Shown: positions 35,903-45,783, numbered from the stretch's first letter. The stretch is 64,000 nucleotides of DNA from Clostridium sp. Marseille-P299 (GCF_900078195.1 NZ_FJVE01000005.1:77001-141000), one strand, 5' to 3'. Numbers and translations are program-made. Notes: generated from the sequence alone by a model not told the origin.

Positions 35903-38365
35903 TTATAATTTTTCTTCTGCCTTCTCCATCTTACGTTTGTGCATCTTAATGATTATAATACGAACTACAGGTACGACTACACAAACGATAGCTACTTGAA
36001 TAAGAATGAATGCCCATAATGGCACGATATCTTTTTTAGCAACTACTACATCGCCGCCATTCACTGGTAAATCATCACCGCCATTAAAGTCTGGATCTGG
36101 CATCATTTGTCCTTGTATATATGTCTCAGGCATTTCTTTATTCACAGTAACTTCTTCCCCATTACTATCTTCGAAGTGAATAACAATTGTCCCTTTTGCC
36201 ATTCCTTCAACCAATGGAATTAAACTTACTTCAATAAACTCAGAGTTTCCAGCTTCCATAGATCCTTGTATATACTTTTCACCAGTATCTAATTGATAAT
36301 CTCCTTCAAAAGTAAAATACACATTACTTAATGTTGATTTTCCCATATTATAAAATTCAAAACTAACACTTGTTGCTTGATTTACCGTTGGTACGTCATA
36401 GGAACCGATGGCAATATTCTCAATTACAGGTCTCGCATTTTCAACCGCTTGTAATCGTAAAACATTTTCTTCTTTCACTCCACCAGCTTCTTCATCAACC
36501 TTTGACATATCATCGTATTCATATTCTACTGAAATATTAAGTTCATAAGCTCCTGTTGCTGTATCAGCCTTTACTTTCATTGGCATTGTACTTGTAACTG
36601 TTTCTCCTGGTTTAATCTGCTCAATATAAAAGCTGTTTGTTCCCTTACTTGCAGAGAATACATTATCTTTTTGAGAGATTGTTACCTTAATGTTTCTTGC
36701 TGATTTAGAAGAGTGTGTATTCTTTAAATCAAATGTAAAATTAAACTCTGAACCCGCACGTAATTCTTCTGGATCTGTGCTAGAATCACTTACTATTAAC
36801 TTAGGTTTGCTATTACCACTATTTGTTATGTTTAATATGTAAACTGTAGTTTCAAGGCTTTGTGCCTTTCCGCTGCTATCTTTAAAAGTACTACCGAGTT
36901 TTAATTGATTTAATCCCTCGGATGCTCCATTTGCGATTTTAAATTGTAAGGAAACACTTTTCTTTTCACCTGCAGTAAGTTTACCTATATTCACTTCTGG
37001 TTCAGGTGTAACAGGCTCTATCCCCGTACCAGCCGCCAAATCTTTCGGTCCAACTTTAACATCCGTTACTGTTTTGTTTCCCTTATTCTGTATCATAAAA
37101 GATAAAGTTACCGTATCTCCAACCTTAGGTTCAGAAGGACTTTGAGTAACGTTTGATATTTCAACTTCACTTGTGGTTTCTTCTGCATCTGGTTGCACTA
37201 CAGTAATATAGTACTTAGAAACTACGGAGTGACTCTCTCCTGCACTATCAACAAAATCTACTTGAACAGCTATTTCATTTAATCCGGCTTTTGCTGTCTT
37301 TGATACTACAAGTGGTACCTTAAATTCTGCATTTTTTCCAGCTGCAATATCATTTACGCTAATTCCATCAGACTTAAAGCTTGCTATGATACCACTTTCA
37401 ACACCTAATCCACTAGGAACTGTTATCTTTATTTTTTTAGCCGCTTGTTTTCCGATGTTTTCTATCGTACCACTTAAATCTATTTCTGAACCTGCTAAAA
37501 CTTCTTTATTTAACGCAGTGCTTCCTAGAACTAAGCTGGCATCATCTGTGGAGGCGACACTTGTGGCCTTAATATTAACATAGATATTTTTTTCTACGGA
37601 ACTTTCCACACCATCTGCATCTTTATATGTAATTTTAGCTGTTAAGGTAATAAAACCTTCCTTCGCAGTTGGAAGAACCTTAATAGGAAGGGTCATTTTT
37701 TGTTTTCCGCCTGCTTTTAAGTCACCAACTTTAATGTTATCTACCGCATAACCTGGTGCTAAACCAGTTTCAGCATAGTTTATTGTTAGGTATGTATTTA
37801 ATGCACCAATTTGGCCTTCATTGCTTATATCAAAGTTAAGATCAAAGGTATTTCCTACAGCAGCACTTCCCTCATCATATTGAATATTACTTATTGCAAT
37901 TTGTGTAGGATTTTTCTCAAATGGAACACGAATACTTAGTTTATGTTCTTCTGTTATTTGTGTAACTGTTTCCTCCAAATAATCATAAGTAAACTTGATT
38001 CCTAAATCATAATTACCGATTTTTGCACTATCCTTCATATATACATCAAACTCAACATAAGTGTAGTCAGAATTACCAATTAATGAAGTATCCTGATCAT
38101 GTTGTGTGAGTTTAACATTACTTGTTGTAAACGGAGCTTTGTCATCATATGTCGTTACAACAATCGGATTATATGCATAGCTACTCACCGCCATAAATGG
38201 TACTTTTACATGTACTGTAGCACCTGGCTCAGCTTCTATTACTCTTGAATATTTACTATCGATTAAAAGATTGGCGGTATCTGCCTTTGCTACATTTACC
38301 CCACTAAGGCCCGTTAGTATTAATGCAAGTGCAAGCAATAATGCAAAGATTCTTTTTCTTTTCAT
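35903..38365 (-). CDS. exported membrane-anchored protein with CARDB/NEW3-like repeats
   Basis: 820 residues. Signal peptide (MKRKRIFALLLALALILTG, cut near ADT at about 29) and a C-terminal membrane helix (about 785-808) followed by a basic tail, so most of it is outside the cell. At least five repeats of about 110-120 residues share the pattern VGxxxxLxFxIxNxGxxxxxxVxV (for example VGDTVTLSFMIQNKGNKTV and AGSEFNFTFDLKNTH), typical of CARDB/NEW3 beta-sandwich modules. It lies between the ATPase and permease of a MacB-like transporter and may act as its extracytoplasmic partner. Confidence 0.8.
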   Translation of the reverse strand: MKRKRIFALLLALALILTGLSGVNVAKADTANLLIDSKYSRVIEAEPGATVHVKVPFMAVSSYAYNPIVVTTYDDKAPFTTSNVKLTQHDQDTSLIGNSDYTYVEFDVYMKDSAKIGNYDLGIKFTYDYLEETVTQITEEHKLSIRVPFEKNPTQIAISNIQYDEGSAAVGNTFDLNFDISNEGQIGALNTYLTINYAETGLAPGYAVDNIKVGDLKAGGKQKMTLPIKVLPTAKEGFITLTAKITYKDADGVESSVEKNIYVNIKATSVASTDDASLVLGSTALNKEVLAGSEIDLSGTIENIGKQAAKKIKITVPSGLGVESGIIASFKSDGISVNDIAAGKNAEFKVPLVVSKTAKAGLNEIAVQVDFVDSAGESHSVVSKYYITVVQPDAEETTSEVEISNVTQSPSEPKVGDTVTLSFMIQNKGNKTVTDVKVGPKDLAAGTGIEPVTPEPEVNIGKLTAGEKKSVSLQFKIANGASEGLNQLKLGSTFKDSSGKAQSLETTVYILNITNSGNSKPKLIVSDSSTDPEELRAGSEFNFTFDLKNTHSSKSARNIKVTISQKDNVFSASKGTNSFYIEQIKPGETVTSTMPMKVKADTATGAYELNISVEYEYDDMSKVDEEAGGVKEENVLRLQAVENARPVIENIAIGSYDVPTVNQATSVSFEFYNMGKSTLSNVYFTFEGDYQLDTGEKYIQGSMEAGNSEFIEVSLIPLVEGMAKGTIVIHFEDSNGEEVTVNKEMPETYIQGQMMPDPDFNGGDDLPVNGGDVVVAKKDIVPLWAFILIQVAIVCVVVPVVRIIIIKMHKRKMEKAEEKL

Positions 38366-38383
38366 TCTTTTACCCTCTTCTTT

Positions 38384-39361
38384 CTACACGTTTTCCTCAG
38401 GACTCTGAGGTAATTCTTCTTTGTTTTTGCTTTCATTTGTATTTGCAGCTGTAATTATAGATTCCTCATCCGTTACAGCTATATCTGCTTTTTCATCCAT
38501 AGCATTGCTATTTGCAATGCTATTTGCAATGCCATTAGTACTGTTATCATCGGTGTCAACAGTTATACTATTATCTATACTAATAGTACTTGTATCACCA
38601 TTGGCATCGATATTAATATCGCTATCAACATCACTATTATCTATATCTTCCATAGATACTTCGTGGACAATTTCAATGCTTTGAATCTTACCATCTAAAA
38701 TATGTATAATTTTATCAGCAAACTCTGCCAAACGTTTATCATGTGTAACCATTACAATTGTCTGATGGTTATCCCTTGCCATGTCCTTAATCAATTCCAT
38801 AACTTCCATCGTAGTTTTCGTATCCAAATTTCCTGTTGGCTCATCTGCAAACACAATTTCTGGCTTAGAAACAAACGCTCTTGCGATACCAACTCTTTGT
38901 TGCTGACCACCACTCATTTCTTTTGGCTTATGCTTAAGTCTAGTACCTAATCCAACTTTTACTAACATATCCTTTGCCATCTTTTTTCTTCGCTTTAGTG
39001 GAACTCTTTTAAAGACCAATGGAAATTCAACATTCTCAAGTGCCGTCATAGAGTTTATTAGATTATATGATTGAAATACAAAACCTAAATATTTCTGTCT
39101 AAACTTAGCAAGTTTATTCTCATTCATTTTATGAATGTTACGGCCTTTTATAATGATTTCACCTGCTGAGGCCTTTTCAATCCCTGCCATTAGGTTTAGT
39201 AATGTAGATTTACCGGAGCCTGAAGTACCAAGTAGACAACAAAATTCACCTTTATTAATTTCAAAACTTACGTCATCTACCGCACTTATGCGCTCTGAGC
39301 CCATGCGATATATCTTTTTCACATGTCGTACTTCAATTATAGGTTTAACCTCATTTTTCAC
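38384..39361 (-). CDS. ABC transporter ATPase (MacB/LolD type) with a low-complexity tail
   Basis: About 325 residues from a GTG at 39359-39361 (spacing 8 from AGAGG); the open frame begins 13 codons earlier. Residues 5-225 are a complete ATPase: Walker A GTSGSGKST, Q-loop FVFQSYNLI, signature MSGGQQQRVG, Walker B IVFADEPTGNLD and a switch His in MVTHDKR. The last 90 or so residues are an unusual Asp/Asn/Ser/Thr/Ile-rich tail (DNSDVDSDINIDANGDTST and similar), absent from normal members. First gene of the four-gene operon. Confidence 0.9.
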   Translation of the reverse strand: MKNEVKPIIEVRHVKKIYRMGSERISAVDDVSFEINKGEFCCLLGTSGSGKSTLLNLMAGIEKASAGEIIIKGRNIHKMNENKLAKFRQKYLGFVFQSYNLINSMTALENVEFPLVFKRVPLKRRKKMAKDMLVKVGLGTRLKHKPKEMSGGQQQRVGIARAFVSKPEIVFADEPTGNLDTKTTMEVMELIKDMARDNHQTIVMVTHDKRLAEFADKIIHILDGKIQSIEIVHEVSMEDIDNSDVDSDINIDANGDTSTISIDNSITVDTDDNSTNGIANSIANSNAMDEKADIAVTDEESIITAANTNESKNKEELPQSPEENV

Positions 39362-39506
39362 CCTCACACCCTCTTTCCAACCTTTATTGATTAAACGCAA
39401 ACCAAGTATATACTAACTTAAAAATGTTAAATTAATGATAAATTATTCTTAATTTTTCCTTACGTTTTGTACAAATTACCAGCTACTTTTCCAATAAGCG
39501 CTAAAA

Positions 39507-39586
39507 AGGTTGTCTTAATACACTAACTCCTTAGAAGAATAAATCTAAAACATACTCTTCCTTGAAAAAATGTATTAAGACAACCT
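39507..39586 (-). terminator. long-stem terminator after the kinase-like gene
   Basis: A 16-bp perfect inverted repeat (39507-39522 and 39571-39586, AGGTTGTCTTAATACA) lies 15 bp after the stop of the cytidylate-kinase-like gene; the loop is about 48 nt. 39362-39506 contains the ABC operon leader. Confidence 0.7.
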
Positions 39587-39601
39587 AATAATTTATTACG
39601 T

Positions 39602-40231
39602 TTATTTAGTCAAATTATTTGTGTCACTTTCAACGAACATCTTAATCAGATCGACGCAATTATCAATTCCTATGGAATTGCTTTGTAATGCCAATTGATA
39701 ATTTTCAATTCTTCCCCACTTTTCACTTGCATGATAGTTATAGTAGTTCGCTCTTCTTTTGTCAATTTTTGCTATTTGCTCTTCCGCTTTATTTGGTGAT
39801 AAATTATCTGTACGAATTGCTCGTTCAACTCTAAACTTCATATCTGCCCAAATGAATACATTCACTACATTTGGTACATCTCTTAAAACATAGTTTGCAC
39901 AACGTCCTACAATAACACATGGTCCTTCTGCTGCAACCTTACGTATTACATCCGACTGTGCTAAATAAATTCTATCATCAAGTGATAGATGTGAAAATCC
40001 AAGATCTTGATTACCATAAGAATTCATACCCATTGCTATGGAATATAATAAACTATTTGTTGCTTTATTTTCTGCATTTTCAAAAGCTGCTTCAGCAAAT
40101 CCACTTTCTTTTGCTGCTCTAGTTATTAGCTCCTTATCATAGAATGGTATATTCAACTTTGCTGCCAGCTTTGCACCAATTTCTCTGCCGCCACTGCCAT
40201 ATTGCCTGCTGATAGTAATTATTTTATTCAT
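39602..40231 (-). CDS. cytidylate-kinase-like protein
   Basis: 209 residues from ATG 40229-40231 (MNKIITISRQYGSGG), with GGAGG 7 bases upstream. The P-loop region is SRQYGSGGREIGAKLAAKLN, the form seen in the cytidylate kinase-like family (AAA_26) rather than the GxxGxGKS of true Cmk. Other markers are IPFYDKELITRAAKESG, CVIVGRCANYVL and DKRRANYYNYHASEKWG. Widespread in Lachnospiraceae; substrate unknown. Confidence 0.87.
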   Translation of the reverse strand: MNKIITISRQYGSGGREIGAKLAAKLNIPFYDKELITRAAKESGFAEAAFENAENKATNSLLYSIAMGMNSYGNQDLGFSHLSLDDRIYLAQSDVIRKVAAEGPCVIVGRCANYVLRDVPNVVNVFIWADMKFRVERAIRTDNLSPNKAEEQIAKIDKRRANYYNYHASEKWGRIENYQLALQSNSIGIDNCVDLIKMFVESDTNNLTK

Positions 40232-40367
40232 ATCAGTACCTCCATTCTTATGACCCACGGTAACAACAATTGATTTTCAAAAGTAACAAAACCCGTTACC
40301 AGCTTGTCACTGCGAGTCTTTTATATAAATAATTATATCACAGAATTTAGAAAAAATGAATAACTAT

Positions 40368-43085
40368 TTATAGAATATTCCAGTATTTAATATAGAATTG
40401 ACGTATTTTTTTAAACTGTTTGTAAAATGACTCTCTAAATTCGATAAAATACGACAATATCTCTTCAAATTCTTCCTTAGTAATTCTTTGATTCGAAAAG
40501 CGAGCTTTTAATAATAATGCTAAGACCTTTTCATACCCCTCTGGCAATGACTCATATTCATCTTTCAACCGTTCAAAAAACTGTTCATAAGTTTCGCTCT
40601 CCATTTTTTGAAACTTTAGAATCTTTAACATCTTTTCAATTTGACTGTATAAATACAGCGCTGATTCATTACGATGAAATGCATCATAACTATTTTTTTC
40701 TCTAAAATACCGTAATACCAGATAACGTAACCAACAAAGGCTTAGTAATAACAAGACCATACATAAGATAAAGATAATGTCTTTTAAAATGCTCGTACCA
40801 AATTTATCGTATTCTCCCGAGTTTGCTCCCCCAGTTATACTTGGGTTTGGACTAACTTCAGATTCTGTCGGATTAATACCTGTGGTTGGTGTTGGAGCAT
40901 TGGTTGCTGTAACCTCTGGTTTTTCCGTTGGCTTTGGTGTATTCGTTGGCAAAGGTGTCGGCGATGGTATATTGGAAACTTCATTTTGTATCGTATTATT
41001 TATTGAATTTATTCCATTCATTGAGTAGCCGGCAGTTACTTCAATTGGCAACCAGCCAACACCATCCATATAAACTTCTACCCAAGCATGTGCATTGGTA
41101 TCATGGATCTCAACGGTTCTATTCCTCGTCTGATACAGCCTTTCGTTTCCGTTGTTGTCATACATTTGAAAAGACGTAATATCTCCAGCTCTCCCATGAT
41201 TAATATCATTTTCCGTAACAATATAACCCTCCACATATCTAGCAGGCACTCCATAATATCGTAAAAGCATAACAGCTGCAGATGCATAATGAGCGCAATA
41301 TCCTCTTCTCGAATCAAATAAGAAATATTCAATGTAATCTTGACCTTTGGGAAGTGCTCCTGGTGATAATGTATATGAGGTAGTATTCGATAAATAACTT
41401 GTTACCATATTAACAACTCTAATCATAGAATCGGTATCATATGCTTTTGGCACGCCCAGCTCAATCTTCGTAAGTCTTTGAAATTTATCTACTGGAATAC
41501 CTACATATGTTTCATATACAAATTTTCTATAGTTTTCTTCAAATTCTAAAAATTGTGAATACCTATAATCATCTTGAATGGAGATATAATCCTGTAAATT
41601 CTTGAATTTATAGAGATTATCAGCTAGAGTGTCCACCATTGTTAATTTATAATATGAATAATTATAAAATGATTTATTTCTCATTGGTTTCGCATATAAA
41701 TCAGAAATTGATAAAAAATCTCCCGTTGGTAACTCCCCTAGAAAATAAGGTGCATACATAAAATTTTCATTTGCATTCACATAGTCAATGTCTAAAGTAA
41801 AACGCTTTAATAAACCAAATGGATTTGCATCAGCACCCTCTAATTTGTTCGTCGAAAATGATATTACACCATTAAGGAATAAGTTTAAGTACTCATTACT
41901 TAAATTTTCTCCAGTAAAAGCTCCACCACCATAAGTTTCTACAATGGATCTATATTTCTTTTCTGCATCCCTATTTAAATCCTCCCATGATGTTCCTGTA
42001 TAGGTGGCACCTGCAAATCCCTTTAAATATAAACTGCCCGATTCTGCAGGCATCGTTAATTTAAACACCGTCTTATTTGTAAATTCCACCTTAGGCGTCG
42101 CTGATAATTTACCTCCTGACAAGCCTCCACCCATTGTTCCAGTACCTTTAAAAGCACCTTCATTATTAAATAAATTTAACTGTTCAAATTTTTTACTTAC
42201 ATCATTGACGAAATCTTCAAAAGAAAAATTCATAAGTGTTGATTGTATATTGATTTTTGTTTCTGTAAAGTCAACATATTTGCTATATGTTTTTGGAGAA
42301 AACAAAATTAAAATAACAATTGTAATTATGCCTAAAAGCCCTCCTACTACAGCACCAACTTTTAATCGTACAATTTGCTTATATTCAACTTTAGTATCCT
42401 TCATTGATGTCTCGTGACGCTTTGGTTCAATCTTTTTACGAAATGCCCGGATATCCATTGCAAATATAGTATAAACAAATAGTATATACATTACTAAAGC
42501 ATAAGGATTCGGTATTACACCAACGAAAAATCCAGACAACACAAAAAGAAGAGATACAAAGATATATACACTTTTTCTCTTCTCTCTTACAATTAATAAA
42601 GAGAGTAAAATTCCAAGAAGTTGCATAATAACAATAAGTAAAAGGGTTAAACAAAGTACCTTTGAAAGCTCAGTTTTATATTTTACTACTGACATATTAA
42701 AATAATAATTTAACTTATCAATGATTGCATTCTCTAGATGATAAAATCCATTTAGTAAGTATGCTTTATATTTAATGATTAGATAAATAATTACAACTGC
42801 AGTAATTGGTATCGAATATTTTAAGTATTGATAAAAATAAAAGATAAACCAATAGAAAACAGTTGTAGCTATGCTAGCTAATATAATTACATCTTTCATA
42901 TAGCTTAAATCAAAACTACTGGCAAAACATATGATTGGTGTGTAGATTCCAAGCCAAACAAGAAATAACTGTAAGATATAAAACCAAGTAAAGTCCTTGT
43001 AATTTGTAACAGATGTTACCTTAATACTTTTCCCCAGTGAGATACTATCGATTTGAAATTTTTGTTTTTTATTTTTCTTTCCCAT
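40368..43085 (-). CDS. membrane transglutaminase-like protein (TgpA type)
   Basis: 905 residues: about six membrane helices in residues 30-265, an extracytoplasmic part with the transglutaminase core at about 580-690, one more helix (about 765-785) and a cytoplasmic DUF4129-like tail. Core residues: C597 in RRGYCAHYASA, H666 in TNAHAWVEVYM, and E682 (WLPIEVTAG) where papain-like triads usually have Asp. A Pro/Thr-rich segment (about 705-745) links core and last helix. Last gene of the MoxR-DUF58-TgpA operon, a common trio of unknown cell-envelope function. Confidence 0.88.
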   Translation of the reverse strand: MGKKNKKQKFQIDSISLGKSIKVTSVTNYKDFTWFYILQLFLVWLGIYTPIICFASSFDLSYMKDVIILASIATTVFYWFIFYFYQYLKYSIPITAVVIIYLIIKYKAYLLNGFYHLENAIIDKLNYYFNMSVVKYKTELSKVLCLTLLLIVIMQLLGILLSLLIVREKRKSVYIFVSLLFVLSGFFVGVIPNPYALVMYILFVYTIFAMDIRAFRKKIEPKRHETSMKDTKVEYKQIVRLKVGAVVGGLLGIITIVILILFSPKTYSKYVDFTETKINIQSTLMNFSFEDFVNDVSKKFEQLNLFNNEGAFKGTGTMGGGLSGGKLSATPKVEFTNKTVFKLTMPAESGSLYLKGFAGATYTGTSWEDLNRDAEKKYRSIVETYGGGAFTGENLSNEYLNLFLNGVISFSTNKLEGADANPFGLLKRFTLDIDYVNANENFMYAPYFLGELPTGDFLSISDLYAKPMRNKSFYNYSYYKLTMVDTLADNLYKFKNLQDYISIQDDYRYSQFLEFEENYRKFVYETYVGIPVDKFQRLTKIELGVPKAYDTDSMIRVVNMVTSYLSNTTSYTLSPGALPKGQDYIEYFLFDSRRGYCAHYASAAVMLLRYYGVPARYVEGYIVTENDINHGRAGDITSFQMYDNNGNERLYQTRNRTVEIHDTNAHAWVEVYMDGVGWLPIEVTAGYSMNGINSINNTIQNEVSNIPSPTPLPTNTPKPTEKPEVTATNAPTPTTGINPTESEVSPNPSITGGANSGEYDKFGTSILKDIIFILCMVLLLLSLCWLRYLVLRYFREKNSYDAFHRNESALYLYSQIEKMLKILKFQKMESETYEQFFERLKDEYESLPEGYEKVLALLLKARFSNQRITKEEFEEILSYFIEFRESFYKQFKKIRQFYIKYWNIL

Positions 43086-43099
43086 GATCTCACCGTCCT

Positions 43100-44275
43100 T
43101 TACGAGTGGAATAACTCGTCTGGATTTATGAAATTAAAACCAGTACTTGTAATCCAGTTATGCTCTACACTCTCAGTAAGTTGTGACTCTTTTGAAATCG
43201 CTATGATATGACACCAGGCATTTCTTTTGCAAGCTTCTAGCTCTTGTAAGGCAATCTCTGTTAGCACTGGTGTAACATAAAAGATGTTTGTATATCCTTC
43301 TTTTTCAAATTCTGCAGCATGAAAACGAACAACCGCATCAGAAAATACATATAATTTACTTTGAAATATATATGAGAATGTTTCATACAAATCCTCTTCC
43401 TTCTCGATTTTACTTCTCTTACATATTCCATCATAATTGTCATACCACGCGATAAAATGTTGTTGTTTACTTAATATCATGGAAAAAGATAAGGACAGTA
43501 CAGCTTGAAGAGCAGCATCCACCTCTTTTAGCGTATTTTTATTATTTGCACAAAGTTCAAGCAAAATCACCACGGAACAATCAATTGGAAGTCCAAACTC
43601 TTTTACCATAAGTGCATCTTCCTTTAAGCTTAACTTCCAATGGATGTGATTCATTCGATCTCCTTCTTTATATTCATGAATTGAAAAAATTTCAGAGGAA
43701 TCATCACCACTTTTTATTGTGGAATAAATATCACTTTGCAATAAAACATTTGGATTCTCCCAAACTAACTTTCCTTCAATTATATAAAACTCCGGTATAA
43801 TTGAAATCGTAAGTTCCTTAGATATCTGTTTTTTAAATGAAAATATATTCAAATAGTCATATAAGCGTATGGTTTCCACAGCAAACGTTATATTTCCACA
43901 ATACATACTGGAAAAATGTACTGTTAGCTTTTGTTCATTGCTTGCATCAACGAAACTAGTTAAGTTTTCTTTTTTTGTAGCCTCCTCATAGTGATGGCCA
44001 TATTTTGTCTTTACAACTAGCCTTGCCACTGGAAATATTGTGGGATTTTTAATTAATATCTCAACTTCTATTTCTTTATTTTTCTTTTCAATTTTCGATG
44101 CACTAGCCACAGAAACTTGTAATTTACTCCTTACGTACCACGCAATTGCTGCCAACACAACCGGAAATAACACTGCAACCAAAAAAATAAGGCTCATTAC
44201 ATAAGAATCATAAAGAATTGACAGGAACCCCAAAATAATGAGCAGTAGTAAATAAATTATCTTCCGTCGTAACAT
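43100..44275 (-). CDS. DUF58-domain membrane protein
   Basis: 391 residues. Two N-terminal helices (about 5-45) and a long soluble part with the DUF58 signature GDDSSEIFSIHEYKEGDRMN, then HIHWKLSLKEDALMVKEFG. This is a von Willebrand A-like fold in which the metal site is partly degenerate. It lies 14 bp from tgpA and 16 bp from moxR. The family is thought to work with MoxR AAA+ chaperones. Confidence 0.9.
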   Translation of the reverse strand: MLRRKIIYLLLLIILGFLSILYDSYVMSLIFLVAVLFPVVLAAIAWYVRSKLQVSVASASKIEKKNKEIEVEILIKNPTIFPVARLVVKTKYGHHYEEATKKENLTSFVDASNEQKLTVHFSSMYCGNITFAVETIRLYDYLNIFSFKKQISKELTISIIPEFYIIEGKLVWENPNVLLQSDIYSTIKSGDDSSEIFSIHEYKEGDRMNHIHWKLSLKEDALMVKEFGLPIDCSVVILLELCANNKNTLKEVDAALQAVLSLSFSMILSKQQHFIAWYDNYDGICKRSKIEKEEDLYETFSYIFQSKLYVFSDAVVRFHAAEFEKEGYTNIFYVTPVLTEIALQELEACKRNAWCHIIAISKESQLTESVEHNWITSTGFNFINPDELFHS

Positions 44276-44291
44276 AATTTCACCCTTACTC

Positions 44292-45239
44292 CTATTTTAG
44301 AATCAATCTTGGAGCAGGTACCTGTTCCAAAATGTTGTCAATTAAATCATATATGGTTACATGATTCACCCTCGCTTTTGGCTGTAATATCATACGGTGT
44401 GCTGTAACATCCTTAAATACACTAGCTACGTCATCTGGTATTACATAACTTCTTCCTTTTAAAAACGCATTTGCTTTTGCCATACTAGTTAATGCTAAGG
44501 TGCCTCTTGGGCTTACGCCAAGTGCTATTAATTCCTGTTCTCTTGTTGCTAAAACAAGTTTTGCTATATACTCATAAACAGCATCGTGCACATATATATT
44601 ATCCACCATTTCTTGAATAAATAATAACTCTTCTCTACTAACAACACCATTGACGTTAGAAAGGGGCTCATTTGCTTGTCGTCCCTTTAATATTTCAATT
44701 TCACTTAAAATATCTGGATACCCCATACTAAGTCTTACCATAAAACGATCCAACTGCGATTCAGGTAGCATTTGCGTTCCTACCGAGCCAATGGGATTTT
44801 GTGTTGCAATGACGGTAAATGGTTTTGGAATTTCCATCGTAACACTATCTACCGTCACTTTTCCTTCCTCCATTACTTCTAGCAGCGCTGATTGTGTCTT
44901 TGAGGAAGTTCGATTGATTTCATCTGCTAAAAACATATTACATATAATACTGCCAGGTTTATATACGGGATCTCCACCATCTTTGCTATACATATGAAAT
45001 CCAACAACATCGGATGGAAGAACATCCGGTGTAAATTGCAAACGATGATATTCTAGCTCCATTGCTTTAGAAAATGCTAGTGCTAGGGTCGTTTTACCAA
45101 CTCCAGGAATATCTTCAATTAATATATGCCCCTTTGCAAGAATTGCGGTCAATACTTTATGAATAACTTCATCCTTACCTATCACTACTTTTTTTATTTC
45201 TTGTTTAATTAAATTCGCTTTTGCAACATGCTGTTCCAT
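44292..45239 (-). CDS. MoxR-family AAA+ ATPase
   Basis: 315 residues from ATG 45237-45239 (MEQHVAKANL) with AGAGG upstream; the frame is open 7 codons further. Walker A is IEDIPGVGKTTLA, Walker B is MFLADEINRTSSKTQSALLE, followed by sensor 1 ATQNPIGSVGTQMLPESQLD and ASPRGT-type GVSPRGTLAL sensor 2. First gene of the MoxR-DUF58-TgpA operon; its promoter is at 45323-45351, downstream of a separate T-box leader. Confidence 0.94.
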   Translation of the reverse strand: MEQHVAKANLIKQEIKKVVIGKDEVIHKVLTAILAKGHILIEDIPGVGKTTLALAFSKAMELEYHRLQFTPDVLPSDVVGFHMYSKDGGDPVYKPGSIICNMFLADEINRTSSKTQSALLEVMEEGKVTVDSVTMEIPKPFTVIATQNPIGSVGTQMLPESQLDRFMVRLSMGYPDILSEIEILKGRQANEPLSNVNGVVSREELLFIQEMVDNIYVHDAVYEYIAKLVLATREQELIALGVSPRGTLALTSMAKANAFLKGRSYVIPDDVASVFKDVTAHRMILQPKARVNHVTIYDLIDNILEQVPAPRLILK

Positions 45240-45322
45240 AATTACCTCTTTTCCGCTCAATCCTTCTCATCTATTTAAATCTAGTTATCTTCATCTCATT
45301 AGTATCTGTTTCTTTCTAGATA

Positions 45323-45351
45323 AATATACCTTATTTAGGATAAAATGACAA
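45323..45351 (-). promoter_or_regulatory. promoter of the MoxR operon
   Basis: TTGTCA (45346-45351), 17 bp, TATATT (45323-45328) on the minus strand, beginning about 90 bp after the T-box terminator and about 85 bp before moxR. It gives the operon a start independent of the T-box. Confidence 0.65.
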
Positions 45352-45443
45352 GTTTTTCATAATTATAGAAGGCATGTTGCATAATTAAAATCGAGACTAA
45401 AATTAAGCTTCTTCATTTAAGAATTGCGTTGTAAAAAAGGGTA

Positions 45444-45750
45444 TAAAAAAACACCTCCTACAATAAATTGTAGGGGCGAGAATATTCGCGGTACCACCCT
45501 ATTTTATTAATATGTCACCATATTAACCTCATCAAGTACAAATCATACTCTAGTTCTGTAACGGGAACACACGTCATAGCATCACCTACCTGCGCTTTAA
45601 GAAATATCATTCATTAATTGGCCGATAAGATCCGTATGCTGCTCCAAGACTTGTTTCATAAAAGCATCCATTATTCCCTCTCAGCATCCAGGAATTTCTC
45701 TGTAAATTTCTTCTTTTATTACTCTTCTCTTCATCGCATTTCATAATTTT
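45444..45750 (-). ncRNA. T-box leader without a cognate downstream gene
   Basis: A full T-box: AGTA and GAA elements flanking the specifier stem, an apical CAGAGA ... TGCTGAGAGGGA in Stem I, the exact core AGGGTGGTACCGCG (45487-45500), and a terminator (CCTACAA/TTGTAGG at 45457-45474 with seven Ts). The specifier loop reads GAAACAAG; ACA (Thr) or AAC (Asn) are possible codons but could not be settled. The next gene is moxR, about 205 bp away and with its own promoter, so no tRNA synthetase or amino acid gene is under evident control. Confidence 0.88.
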
Positions 45751-45754
45751 TCAC

Positions 45755-45783
45755 ATTATAATTCAATTTACTATATTTGTCAA
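45755..45783 (-). promoter_or_regulatory. consensus promoter of the T-box leader
   Basis: TTGACA (45778-45783), 17 bp, TATAAT (45755-45760): both hexamers perfect. The leader is therefore likely still transcribed. Confidence 0.85.

Noticed and set aside
42004..42417. 137-codon open frame antisense to the transglutaminase gene
   Set aside because: Shadow of the real coding strand; no start signals or family match.
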